DNA of 20,538 bases from the NCBI GenBank assembly GCA_007571105.1, contig RKRZ01000107.1, positions 1 to 20,538 of the forward strand, in the 5' to 3' direction. A program made the translations under genes and the position numbers. The notes beneath the pieces were generated by a model. That model saw only the letters and a list, made by a program, of their open reading frames with translations. It ran no database searches and had not been told where the DNA came from. Numbering within the stretch: the stretch's first letter is position 1; every line of letters begins with the position of its first letter. Below are positions 1-7,288 of the stretch, one piece after another. The DNA is from Gammaproteobacteria bacterium. GTDB taxonomy: Bacteria; Pseudomonadota; Gammaproteobacteria; Poriferisulfidales; Poriferisulfidaceae.

Positions 1-243
1 GCCGGCGGCGAGGGCGCGGAGTTCACGCTCGAAGCGGCCCACCAATTCCGCCGCGAAATGCTGGGCGTCGGCAGCGGAGCCTCCATTCCCGCAGGCCAGA
101 ACCTTGCCGCCTGAAATGACGCTTTGCGCGATGCGCTCCCCCGCCTCAGCAATGCGCCCGGGCAGTGTTTGCCGGGCAGATTCCATGACCTCCAAATGTT
201 CTGCAAACAATTGTTCAATGCGTGTTTCATGAGACATAGTCAT
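1..243 (-). CDS. SIS-domain phosphosugar isomerase family protein, GmhA/DiaA type (partial)
   Basis: Only the N-terminal 79-81 residues lie in the window; the gene runs leftward off the edge. The translation has the SIS-fold signature CGNGGSAADAQHFAAELVGR followed by FERE, typical of sedoheptulose-7-phosphate isomerase GmhA (ADP-heptose synthesis for LPS) and its paralogue DiaA (DnaA-binding replication initiation factor). The two families cannot be separated from this fragment. The GNGGSA form is GmhA-like, whereas E. coli DiaA has GNGTSA. Two in-frame ATGs are possible, at 243 and 237. I chose 243 because it overlaps the stop of the upstream DUF2182 gene as ATGA and has GGAG four bases before it, suggesting translational coupling. 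The shorter start would give a better ribosome-binding-site spacing of ten bases. Family call is firm, exact role is not. Confidence 0.85.
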   Translation of the reverse strand, partial: MTMSHETRIEQLFAEHLEVMESARQTLPGRIAEAGERIAQSVISGGKVLACGNGGSAADAQHFAAELVGRFERELRALAAG

Positions 244-1070
244 GCGACTCCATAGGCGCGCAGCACAAAGTAGCCTCCGACGGTGAGCATGCCGAAGCCG
301 GTGAGATTGCGGAATATCGGCGAGGGGCCGGGCAGACTTTTCTCAAGCAGCACGAACAAGGCGATCAGGGCGATCCACAGCATGTTCATCATGCCCAACG
401 CGAACAACATCAGCATCAAAGCCCAGCAACAGCCCACGCAAAAGACGCCGTTTTCTGCTCCCATCCTCCAGGATCCCCAGGCGCCTCCGTGCCAGTGCGC
501 CATTAGAAATTGCAGCGGGGAGCGGCATTGGTTCAGGCATGCATCCTTCCATGGCGTCCACTGATACACCCCCGCCACTGCGATCAGGATGCCGCTGAAC
601 AGAAAACTGTTGCTGTCCATCATTGGATTCAATATCCCCCAGTGGTGCAGAGGCCATTGCAGGAAGGTCGCCAAAGCCGAAAATGCCGTCCAAGCCGACA
701 AATAGCCCAGCAAAAACAGCGTCCAGCAAAGGGCAGGGCGAGTGATTGAGGGGTGGTTGTGGGAGACCGTGTGATACATGCGTATTGTCGGGATGGCGGT
801 CGGTGTCATCATGGCGATCATCATGACCGCCCACATCACGAACAGCATCCAGAAATCGTAGCCACTCCACTGTCCCTGTGTACCGGGCGGCATCCAGACC
901 GAGATTCCGGTGCCACTCATCATTTGCCGCATCTGCCAATCCATCAACAGCATCCAGGCCCAGGCGCCGCCGGTTACCAGAAGCAAGGCTGCGGTCAAGA
1001 CAACCCGTTCCGGCGCAGGCAGCGGACCGGAATTTTCAGAAGGTACCGAGAGTTTCGATAAAAGAGGCAT
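240..1070 (-). CDS. DUF2182 predicted metal-binding integral membrane protein
   Basis: A 276-residue polytopic membrane protein of the DUF2182 family, whose biochemical function is unknown; the family is annotated as a predicted metal-binding membrane protein. Visible hallmarks are a methionine-rich helix WAVMMIAMMTPTAIP at residues 80-94, the stretch WTPWKDACLNQC at 171-182, and CVGCC at 211-215 followed by a long Met-rich helix and LLEKSLPG near 241-248. About six or seven hydrophobic segments are seen. The frame stays open to 1190, but that start would lie inside the argC start codon. I chose the ATG at 1070 because a plausible reverse-strand promoter lies just upstream. Its stop overlaps the start of the SIS-domain gene. 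DUF2182 genes often lie beside DUF1326 genes; here the DUF1326 gene is about 7 kb away at 8013. Confidence 0.8.
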   Translation of the reverse strand: MPLLSKLSVPSENSGPLPAPERVVLTAALLLVTGGAWAWMLLMDWQMRQMMSGTGISVWMPPGTQGQWSGYDFWMLFVMWAVMMIAMMTPTAIPTIRMYHTVSHNHPSITRPALCWTLFLLGYLSAWTAFSALATFLQWPLHHWGILNPMMDSNSFLFSGILIAVAGVYQWTPWKDACLNQCRSPLQFLMAHWHGGAWGSWRMGAENGVFCVGCCWALMLMLFALGMMNMLWIALIALFVLLEKSLPGPSPIFRNLTGFGMLTVGGYFVLRAYGVA

Positions 1071-1089
1071 AAACAGGCCTGCCAATAAT

Positions 1090-1118
1090 ACAATAAGCCG
1101 GATTTTCCCTTGATGCAA
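1090..1118 (-). promoter_or_regulatory. candidate sigma70 promoter for the DUF2182 gene
   Basis: Read on the minus strand, TTGCAT (1118-1113) and TATTGT (1095-1090) are separated by 17 bases. Both are partial matches to the consensus. Transcription would start about a dozen bases before the ATG at 1070. This supports the shorter start but is a weak match. Confidence 0.35.
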
Positions 1119-1134
1119 TGGCGCTTTGGGGCGA

Positions 1135-1163
1135 TTGAGAGGCCGGCGGTCAGTTAAGATAAT
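1135..1163 (+). promoter_or_regulatory. sigma70 promoter for argC
   Basis: TTGAGA (1135-1140) and GATAAT (1158-1163) are separated by exactly 17 bases, and each differs from the consensus by one base. The predicted transcript start near 1170 precedes the argC ribosome binding site. No ARG-box operator was recognised. Confidence 0.6.
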
Positions 1164-1188
1164 CGGCACATCCACGGAGACACGCAGC

Positions 1189-2223
1189 ATGATTCAGGCA
1201 GCAATTGTCGGAGCGACCGGGTATACCGGCGTCGAATTACTGCGTCTGCTCGTCGCCCACCCACAGGTGGAGGTGGTCGCGGTCAGTTCGGATACGCAGG
1301 CTGGCCAATCGGTGTCGGCGGTGCATCCGCACCTGCGGCCCTCCGTTGATCTCGACTACATCACGCACGAGGCCCTTTATGAGCAGGCGTGCTCGGTGGT
1401 GTTTTTCGCAACCCCCAACGGGACGGCCATGCACCATGTCCCTGCACTGCTGGAGAGAGGTTCTAAAGTTATTGATTTAGCGGCGGATTTTCGCCTCCGT
1501 GACGCGGCTGTCTGGGAGCAGTATTACGGCATGCCTCGTGCGTGTCCGGAATGGCTGGAGCAGGCGGTTTATGGGTTGCCTGAACTGAATCGGGATGCCA
1601 TACGCGAAGCACAACTGGTTGCCAATCCGGGTTGTTACCCGACGGCGACCATTCTGGGCCTGTTGCCGCTTCTGGAAGCAGGGGCAGTGGACGTGGAGCG
1701 TCTGATTGTAGATGCCAAGTCCGGCATCAGCGGTGCCGGCCGTTCGGCCAGCACGCCTCTTTTGATGAGCGAGGCGGCGGAGAACTTCAGGGCCTATGGG
1801 GTGCATCAGCACCGGCATGCGCCGGAAATCTCCCAGGTGCTAGCACAAATTGCCGGACAAGGCGTCTCTTTGACGTTTACGCCCCATGTTGCGCCAATGA
1901 TCCGCGGGATTTTGGCGACCATGTACGCCTGGATCACAATTTCTGCAGAAGAGGCGCAAGAACTGTATCAACAGCACTATGAGAATGAGGCGTTTGTGGA
2001 CCTGATGCCGGCGGGGAGCTTGCCGGAGACCAAGAGTACGCGCGGGTCGAATTTCTGCCGGATCTCCATCCATGTCGGAGCGGATTCAAAAGTGCCGGCG
2101 GTGATCTTGTCGACCATCGATAATCTGGTCAAGGGCGCAGCCGGGCAAGCGGTGCAAAACATGAATTTGATGTTCGGCCTGAGTGAAACGGAAGCACTGT
2201 CGCAAGCGGCATTGCCGGCATGA
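1189..2223 (+). CDS. argC: N-acetyl-gamma-glutamyl-phosphate reductase
   Basis: 344 residues, the normal length of ArgC. The enzyme reduces N-acetylglutamyl-5-phosphate to the semialdehyde with NADPH, the third step of arginine biosynthesis, in the cytoplasm. The N-terminal Rossmann dinucleotide motif GATGYTG is at residues 8-14. The catalytic cysteine is in ANPGCYPTA (Cys149). The later SGISGAGR and HRHAPEI segments are typical of the family. The start at 1189 has GGAG ten bases upstream and a good promoter. The reading frame extends back to 1126, but that would run over the promoter. The stop overlaps the next gene by four bases (ATGA), so the two are probably co-translated. Confidence 0.97.
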   Translation: MIQAAIVGATGYTGVELLRLLVAHPQVEVVAVSSDTQAGQSVSAVHPHLRPSVDLDYITHEALYEQACSVVFFATPNGTAMHHVPALLERGSKVIDLAADFRLRDAAVWEQYYGMPRACPEWLEQAVYGLPELNRDAIREAQLVANPGCYPTATILGLLPLLEAGAVDVERLIVDAKSGISGAGRSASTPLLMSEAAENFRAYGVHQHRHAPEISQVLAQIAGQGVSLTFTPHVAPMIRGILATMYAWITISAEEAQELYQQHYENEAFVDLMPAGSLPETKSTRGSNFCRISIHVGADSKVPAVILSTIDNLVKGAAGQAVQNMNLMFGLSETEALSQAALPA

Positions 2224-2921
2224 AGTCGCTGATTCGAGCGGCCAGACAGTTCTGGTTGCCGCTCCTGCTTCTGTCGGTTGTTGCAGGAGTTCTGGGGTAT
2301 TTTGCCGGCAACTATAACTTGCATTGGGAGTTGGGAGAGGAGCGGGCGGCCTATCGCATATTGTCGGAGGATGTGGACGAATTGATGGCCCGCAATGAGC
2401 AATTGCTGGAACGTCGCGCGGAAGACGAACGGCATTTGCAAGTGATTCGCCAGGCTATGGAACATCTGCAGGAAATGCTTCGCAAGCGCGAGGGTGAATT
2501 GCAGGACGCGCGAAGTTCGCTGGAACTCTACCGGAAGATCATGAAGTCCGATCTCAAGCCGGAGCTTGAGATTCATTCCCTGAAATTAGCGCCTGGCGAG
2601 ACCGACGGGCACTGGCACTATCGTCTGGTGCTGTACCAGAAGCGGCACGAGGAGGAAGTGCGCGGCCACTACGATTTCGTGTTTTACGGGCGTCTGGAGA
2701 ATAAGGAGGTGCACCATCGCTTGTCGAAACTGGTGCAGGGTGACGTTGCGCAACGATTCGCGTTCAAGTATTTCGAGGTGCTGACCGGACAATTTCGACT
2801 GCCGTCCGGATTGGAAGTCATGAGCCTGGAAGTAGTGGTGAGCCCTGAAGGGAAGCGTGTCCAGCCATTGCGGGAATTGTCTGAGTGGCGGAAATTAGCC
2901 ACTGCAGACAGCGAAGCCTGA
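2220..2921 (+). CDS. DUF6776 family membrane-anchored coiled-coil protein
   Basis: 233 residues, function unknown. One transmembrane helix near residues 12-30 (PLLLLSVVAGVLGYFAG) is followed by a charged heptad-rich stretch, about residues 38-110, rich in Glu, Arg and Leu that should form a coiled coil. A C-terminal globular domain with WHYRLVLYQ and FKYFEVLTGQF patterns completes it. It therefore looks like an inner-membrane protein with most of its mass in the periplasm. A gene of this family commonly follows argC in Pseudomonas-type genomes, which supports the assignment. The start codon overlaps the argC stop. Its stop lies five bases from the convergent anmK stop, with no clear terminator between. 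Confidence 0.75.
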   Translation: MKSLIRAARQFWLPLLLLSVVAGVLGYFAGNYNLHWELGEERAAYRILSEDVDELMARNEQLLERRAEDERHLQVIRQAMEHLQEMLRKREGELQDARSSLELYRKIMKSDLKPELEIHSLKLAPGETDGHWHYRLVLYQKRHEEEVRGHYDFVFYGRLENKEVHHRLSKLVQGDVAQRFAFKYFEVLTGQFRLPSGLEVMSLEVVVSPEGKRVQPLRELSEWRKLATADSEA

Positions 2922-2926
2922 GAAAC

Positions 2927-4021
2927 TCAAGCGGGCCAAAGGGCTCCTGCGATAGCAGGATTTGCGCTGCCGGTGATGTCGGTCAGATCCAAAGCCTCTG
3001 CATGCATTCGTTGCCGTGCCAGCCATGCGAACAGGCAACATTCCACCCACTCCGCATCGAGGCCGTAATTGTCGCTGGGCGCAACGGTTGCGTCCAACAG
3101 TGCATCAAGGCGCTCCATCAAATAAAGATTGCGCGCATTTCCGCCGCAAACCAGCACGGTCTGGACAGGTGCTGGCGCTGTAGAGACCGCATCCGCAATA
3201 CTGCGAGCCGTCAATTCCGCCAGGGTGGATTGCACGGTGTCGGGATCGGAGGGATAACTGCTGATGAGTCCCTCAAGCCAGTCCCGGCTGAAATATTCGC
3301 GGCCGGTGCTCTTGGGCGGAGGCTGATCAAAATAAGGGTCTTTCAGCATTGCTTCGAGCAGCGATTCATTCGGGTCTCCGGCACGAGCCCATTGGCCCTC
3401 GCGGTCGAAGGCGTCTCCTTGGTGCAATTGGCACCACTCATCCATCAAGGCGCCTCCTGGACCACTGTCGAATCCGGAAATTGCGCCGGCAGCAGGCAGA
3501 AAAGTGATGTTGGCGATGCCGCCGATATTGACAACAGCACGGTCTTCGCTGGCGTCATGGAACAGAAGCTGGTGGATCAAAGGGGCAAGCGGAGCTCCTT
3601 CGCCGCCTTCGGCCAGGTCCCGGCGTCGGAAATCGCTGACGACATTCAGGCCGCACTGGGCGTTGATCAGATTCGGGTCCAGCAGTTGCAGAGTTGTTCG
3701 AGGGGATGCACCGCCCTGATGCAGCAGGGTCTGGCCGTGCACGCCTGCGGCGGCAATCTCGCTTTTCGCGATCCCTGCCTGAGTGATCAGCGTGTTGATG
3801 CACTGCACAAAGCATTGGCTGAGTGCGTGTTCGGTCAGTGCAAACTCCGGCAGGGAGCAGGGTTGGCGGGACAAGGTCTGCAGTTTTTCCTGCAGCAGTT
3901 CCGGGAAGGAGAGGGCGTGATGTGCGAGAAGTTGGGGCGGGGAGGACCGAAAATCAAAGAGCGCCGCATCAATCGAATTCATGCTGGTGCCGGTCAAGGC
4001 ACCGAGATAGACTTCGCTCAT
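2927..4021 (-). CDS. anmK: anhydro-N-acetylmuramic acid kinase
   Basis: 364 residues, the usual AnmK length. AnmK hydrolyses the 1,6-anhydro ring of anhydro-MurNAc and phosphorylates it to MurNAc-6-phosphate, part of peptidoglycan recycling. Visible motifs are the N-terminal phosphate-binding LGALTGTSMNSIDAA (residues 6-20), GVHGQTLLH (93-101), NIGGIANIT (165-173), GFDSGPGGALMDEWC with the expected catalytic Asp185, and a C-terminal VCGGNARN. The first motif reads GTSMNS where the family normally has GTSxDG, a point described under findings. The start overlaps the stop of the upstream M23 peptidase gene (4018-4021), so two peptidoglycan-turnover enzymes are translationally coupled. Confidence 0.95.
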   Translation of the reverse strand: MSEVYLGALTGTSMNSIDAALFDFRSSPPQLLAHHALSFPELLQEKLQTLSRQPCSLPEFALTEHALSQCFVQCINTLITQAGIAKSEIAAAGVHGQTLLHQGGASPRTTLQLLDPNLINAQCGLNVVSDFRRRDLAEGGEGAPLAPLIHQLLFHDASEDRAVVNIGGIANITFLPAAGAISGFDSGPGGALMDEWCQLHQGDAFDREGQWARAGDPNESLLEAMLKDPYFDQPPPKSTGREYFSRDWLEGLISSYPSDPDTVQSTLAELTARSIADAVSTAPAPVQTVLVCGGNARNLYLMERLDALLDATVAPSDNYGLDAEWVECCLFAWLARQRMHAEALDLTDITGSANPAIAGALWPA

Positions 4022-5403
4022 GGGGCATCGGCATGCGCCACCGCCTCACTGGACAGTTGCTCCAAGAGTTTCAGTGCAGTTGCATTGTTGCGCAGAAAGC
4101 GCATTTTCTCCACGCCATTCAGTGTTTTGGCCGGCGGCATGCTCTGCACGACCTTATGCGGATCTCGGTAGACGCCGTTAACCCGCAATTCATAGTGCAA
4201 ATGGGGCCCGGTCGCGATGCCTGACTGACCGATATATCCAATGGTTTGTCCCTGCCGGACTTGACTCCCGGTGCGCAGTTTGGATGCATACTTCGACAAG
4301 TGTGCGTACACCGTGGTGTAGCGACTGCCATGGCGAATGAAAATCACACGCCCATACCCGCCTTTGCGGCCGAGAAAGTTGACGACGCCACTTGCTGTCG
4401 CATAAACCGGTGTGCCGATGGGCGCCGCATAATCAATGCCCCGGTGAGGGCGTCTGATCCCCAGGACCGGATGCAATCGCTTTGGATCGAAGCCGGAACT
4501 GATTCGGCGGTAATTCACGGGGGCATGCAGGAACTGTTTCCGCATGGCTCGCCCGTCTGGCGCGTAGTATTCGATTCGCCCGGCGTCATCAACATGCCGC
4601 AGGGCTCGGAAGCGTTCGCCGCGGTTGATGAATTCAGCCGCCAGAATGTCGCCGTTGCCGGCATAGTTTCCTTCCACCCAATGTTCTTCCCAGATGAGGC
4701 TGAAGCGGTCGCCGTGCTGTAGGCCCACACTAAAATCAATATCCCAGCCAAAGATCGTCGCAAGCTTGTCAATCAGGCCCGGGCTGAGACCGATGCGGTC
4801 GCCGTCGACGGACAGGCTGTGCGTGATGCTGCCGGAAGCTTGGCGTTGCTGTTTGCTGACTGGCAGCAACGCGCGCTGTACAATGTAGGGGCCATGATCG
4901 CTTCGAATGTAGTAGATTTTCTCAGTCGGGCTCAAGCGCAGCATCAGTTGTTCCAGCCCGTCTTCGCTGTGGCGCAGGTAGAGTTTTTGCCCCGGCCTCA
5001 GGCGGTGAAGCGCTTCGGAATCCGTCCCCAAATTCGTCAACCCGGATAATGCGCCGAACATCCCGATTCGCTTGAGAATCCGGGACAGGGTGTCGCCTTG
5101 GCGCACAAAGATTTCGGTATTCCAGATTTCTTCTTCCAACTCGTGGGGAGCGGCAAGTTCCAGCGGGATGAAATTTTCTGCCGCATCGTTTTCGACAGCA
5201 GGGAGAATGGAATCCCCTTGTGAATCCAGCGCCATCGGGTTGGAGGCATGGCCGGTTCCGGACTCCGGCATGAGGACCGATGCGCCGGCCAACAGGATGG
5301 CCCCACCCAGAATGAACATGACGACCATAGTGCGTGACCGGGGCCGCCGCCGTGCTGTGGAGGCGTAGGGCGATGTCAACAGATCGGATTGCAAATTCTT
5401 CAT
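4018..5403 (-). CDS. M23 peptidoglycan DD-endopeptidase with LysM/OapA-like domain (MepM type)
   Basis: 461 residues. It has a basic N-terminus with one membrane anchor at about residues 26-45, then a low-complexity linker. A LysM/OapA-like segment follows (FVRQGDTLSRILKRIGM to LRPGQKLYL, about 99-143), then a middle domain, and a C-terminal LytM/M23 metallopeptidase domain. The zinc and catalytic residues are all present: His320 and Asp324 (HRGID), His368 (YAHLS) and the HLH pair His401/His403 (GPHLHYELRVNG). It should cleave peptidoglycan peptide cross-links in the periplasm, like MepM (YebA). It is coupled to anmK and divergent from tyrS, the arrangement seen in many gammaproteobacteria. 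No strong ribosome binding site precedes the ATG at 5403. Confidence 0.93.
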   Translation of the reverse strand: MKNLQSDLLTSPYASTARRRPRSRTMVVMFILGGAILLAGASVLMPESGTGHASNPMALDSQGDSILPAVENDAAENFIPLELAAPHELEEEIWNTEIFVRQGDTLSRILKRIGMFGALSGLTNLGTDSEALHRLRPGQKLYLRHSEDGLEQLMLRLSPTEKIYYIRSDHGPYIVQRALLPVSKQQRQASGSITHSLSVDGDRIGLSPGLIDKLATIFGWDIDFSVGLQHGDRFSLIWEEHWVEGNYAGNGDILAAEFINRGERFRALRHVDDAGRIEYYAPDGRAMRKQFLHAPVNYRRISSGFDPKRLHPVLGIRRPHRGIDYAAPIGTPVYATASGVVNFLGRKGGYGRVIFIRHGSRYTTVYAHLSKYASKLRTGSQVRQGQTIGYIGQSGIATGPHLHYELRVNGVYRDPHKVVQSMPPAKTLNGVEKMRFLRNNATALKLLEQLSSEAVAHADAP

Positions 5404-5647
5404 AGGAGATAGAAGCCGGTCTCGGGAAGGATCAAAGGCTTGGCGATAATGCGGAAAATGATCGCAACGATTTTTGAATAAGATAGAAGTGGTGAGGAAA
5501 CCCCGAAAAGACGCAAAGCAGGGGCAAGAGTGCCTGCGATACTGGCGATGCGAAGGGCCAGGAACGCCGGTTCAAGAGTCCTTCAATACCAGTCACTTCG
5601 GGTCTGAACGTCTCCCTGTCTGATTGAGATTCCAGGCAATCCCGCGA
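5404..5647. other. divergent tyrS / M23 peptidase intergenic region with a structured stretch
   Basis: This 244-base region separates two divergent genes and must hold promoters for both, but no convincing -35/-10 pair stands out. Read on the plus strand, 5495-5573 is rich in local hairpins: GGCA/TGCC arms at 5523-5526 and 5531-5534, CTGGC/GCCAG at 5542-5546 and 5557-5561, and GAAC/GTTC at 5562-5565 and 5570-5573. The stretch GACGCAAAGC at 5510-5519 resembles a conserved segment of c-di-GMP-I riboswitches, but the rest of that fold is not evident. It may be a structured leader of tyrS; this is inference. Confidence 0.4.
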
Positions 5648-6853
5648 ATGATTCCTGATTCTACCATATCGACCCTTCTGCAAGGGGTGCAACAGGTATT
5701 CAGCGAGGAGGAATTGCTGGAACGCCTGCAGCAACAGCGTCCTTTGCGCGTCAAGGTGGGTTTTGACCCGACCGCACCGGATTTGCACCTCGGACATACC
5801 GTTCTGATGCGCAAAATGCGCCAATTCCAGGACTTGGGACATCAGGTAATCTTTTTGATCGGAGATTTCACCGGCCGCATTGGCGATCCGTCTGGTCGCA
5901 ACAGTACGCGGCCTATTTTGGATGCCGAGGAATTACAGGCCAACCGCGAGACCTATCTGGAGCAGGCGTTCAAGGTATTGGATCGCGACAAAACCGAAAT
6001 TCGCTCAAATGCGGAATGGATGGATGCCATGCCCCTGGAGGAGTTGGTGCGTTTGGCCTCCGAAATGACTGTGGCGCGCATGCTCGAACGCGATGATTTC
6101 TCCAAGCGCTACGCAGACAATCAGCCGATCGCGGTGCATGAATTCCTGTATCCCTTGATCCAGGGTTACGATTCAGTCATGCTGGAGACGGATGTGGAGT
6201 TGGGCGGAACGGATCAGACGTTCAATTTGCTGGTCGGTCGCGAGATGCAAAAACGCCGTGGCCAGCTCCCGCAAATCGTGATGACGCTGCCGCTTTTGGA
6301 AGGCACTGACGGGGTTCGCAAGATGTCGAAGTCTTACGATAACGCCATTGGCATTCAGGAGAGTCCGCAAGAGATGTTTGGCAAGGTCATGTCGCTATCG
6401 GATGAATTGATGTGGCGGTACTTTGAGTTGCTCAGTCTGCGCTCGCCTGAGGAAATAGCGGCGCTGCGCGATCAGGTGGCGCAGGGGGGTAATCCCAGAG
6501 ATGCAAAGATGGCGCTGGCCTGCGAGTTGGTGGGCCGCTTTCATTCCGAGGAGCAGGCAAATCAGGCGCAGGAGGACTTCATTGCCCGCTTTCAGCAGCA
6601 TCAGTTGCCGGAGGAGATGGAAGAGGTGGAGTTGCACTACAGTGAGGACCCCCCGCTGCCACAGGTGCTGCAGCAATCCGGCTTGTGTGCGTCCACTTCA
6701 GAGGCGCGCCGAATGATTGAAGCGGGGGCCGTTCGCGTGGATGAAGTCAAGGTCGGCGACATCAAAGCCACCTTGCCGCTTGGCGAAGATATGTCCAAAG
6801 TGCTGCAAGTCGGACGCCGTCGCGTCTGTCGGGTTCACTTGCGTCAAAAATAG
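5648..6853 (+). CDS. tyrS: tyrosyl-tRNA synthetase
   Basis: 401 residues, matching the proteobacterial TyrRS subclass found in Pseudomonas. It charges tRNA-Tyr with tyrosine in the cytoplasm. The class I HIGH-type signature is HLGH at residues 47-50 within FDPTAPDLHLGH. The KMSKS loop is intact at 225-229. A C-terminal S4 RNA-binding domain occupies roughly 335-401 (SEARRMIEAGAVRVDEVKV). The ATG at 5648 was chosen; a TTG 24 bases upstream is also open in frame, but the ATG gives an N-terminus of the expected length. Its ribosome binding site is poor. No clear terminator follows. Confidence 0.97.
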   Translation: MIPDSTISTLLQGVQQVFSEEELLERLQQQRPLRVKVGFDPTAPDLHLGHTVLMRKMRQFQDLGHQVIFLIGDFTGRIGDPSGRNSTRPILDAEELQANRETYLEQAFKVLDRDKTEIRSNAEWMDAMPLEELVRLASEMTVARMLERDDFSKRYADNQPIAVHEFLYPLIQGYDSVMLETDVELGGTDQTFNLLVGREMQKRRGQLPQIVMTLPLLEGTDGVRKMSKSYDNAIGIQESPQEMFGKVMSLSDELMWRYFELLSLRSPEEIAALRDQVAQGGNPRDAKMALACELVGRFHSEEQANQAQEDFIARFQQHQLPEEMEEVELHYSEDPPLPQVLQQSGLCASTSEARRMIEAGAVRVDEVKVGDIKATLPLGEDMSKVLQVGRRRVCRVHLRQK

Positions 6854-6905
6854 ACCAAGTTGGAGTTTTCAGCTTCGCGTTTACGGTCGTCGCCAGTGGG
6901 CAAAC

Positions 6906-6914
6906 TGCTATAAT
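6906..6914 (+). promoter_or_regulatory. extended -10 promoter for the cytochrome c pair
   Basis: TGCTATAAT gives a perfect -10 hexamer with the extended TGn element. No good -35 hexamer is found at the usual spacing, which is tolerated by extended -10 promoters. The predicted transcript start near 6921 falls at the foot of the hairpin at 6922-6939. Confidence 0.55.
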
Positions 6915-6921
6915 TCACCCC

Positions 6922-6939
6922 GCGAGCGACACCGCTCGC
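6922..6939 (+). repeat. perfect inverted repeat at the 5' end of the cytochrome transcript
   Basis: GCGAGCG (6922-6928), a four-base loop, then CGCTCGC (6933-6939). It is a perfect 7-bp stem without a T-tract, so it is not a terminator. It begins at about +1 of the predicted transcript, so it may be a 5' stabilising stem-loop or an operator. Confidence 0.55.
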
Positions 6940-6967
6940 CAGACACGAAAACTTCGAGTTGCATGGG

Positions 6968-7288
6968 ATGCACGGACGCAACATCTTTCCGGTCGTCGCC
7001 TTGTTAATTGCGCTTGCGCCAGTCGCATCTTTTGCGGATGATGCGGTGGAGCGCGGCCGGGTACAAGCAGCAACCTGCCTGGGTTGCCATGGTGTGCCGA
7101 GTTACACCAATGTTTATCCGACCTACCACGTGCCGAAACTCGGCGGACAGCACAAGGAATACGTAGTTCTGGCCTTGAAGGCTTATCGGTCCGGAGAACG
7201 CCAGCATCCGACCATGCGCGCACACGCGGTGCGCATGAGCGATCAGCAAATCGAGGACATTGCGTCCTATCTGGCGTCCCTGAAATGA
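6968..7288 (+). CDS. monoheme c-type cytochrome, cytochrome c4/c553-like (first of pair)
   Basis: 106 residues with a Sec signal peptide (about residues 5-23, cleavage near SFA-DD) and one covalent heme site, CLGCH at 37-41. Family features after the heme motif are KLGGQHKEYVVLALKAYRSG and a Met-containing segment (PTMRAHA) that should supply the distal heme ligand, then DQQIEDIASYLASL at the C-terminus. It resembles one half of diheme cytochrome c4, a periplasmic electron carrier to terminal oxidases. I chose the ATG at 6968; a TTG at 6959 is also in frame. The stop overlaps the next cytochrome start (ATGA). The acceptor or donor cannot be told from the sequence. Confidence 0.88.
   Translation: MHGRNIFPVVALLIALAPVASFADDAVERGRVQAATCLGCHGVPSYTNVYPTYHVPKLGGQHKEYVVLALKAYRSGERQHPTMRAHAVRMSDQQIEDIASYLASLK

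Noticed and set aside
1126..1188. N-terminal extension of ArgC from 1126
   Set aside because: It would cover the -35/-10 pair at 1135-1163 and precede the conserved N-terminal Rossmann motif by an unneeded stretch.
1071..1190. N-terminal extension of the DUF2182 protein up to 1190
   Set aside because: It would begin inside the argC start codon, cover both promoters, and add a segment without membrane character; ATG 1070 fits better.
2905..2950. Terminator between the convergent DUF6776 and anmK genes
   Set aside because: Only a trivial GAG/CTC pairing and a direct GGGC repeat are present; no stable stem with a T-tract on either strand.
2885..4171. Long plus-strand open frame (428 codons) antisense to anmK
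   Set aside because: It overlaps the well-supported anmK and part of the M23 peptidase gene. Its product is Cys- and Gln-rich, shows no domain, and looks like the shadow of a GC-rich gene.
5498..5575. Possible c-di-GMP-I riboswitch upstream of tyrS
   Set aside because: Only the AAACC and GACGCAAAGC segments resemble the consensus; the pairing between the two sides of the first helix and the conserved second hairpin are not found, and tyrS is an unusual target. Reported only as a structured stretch.
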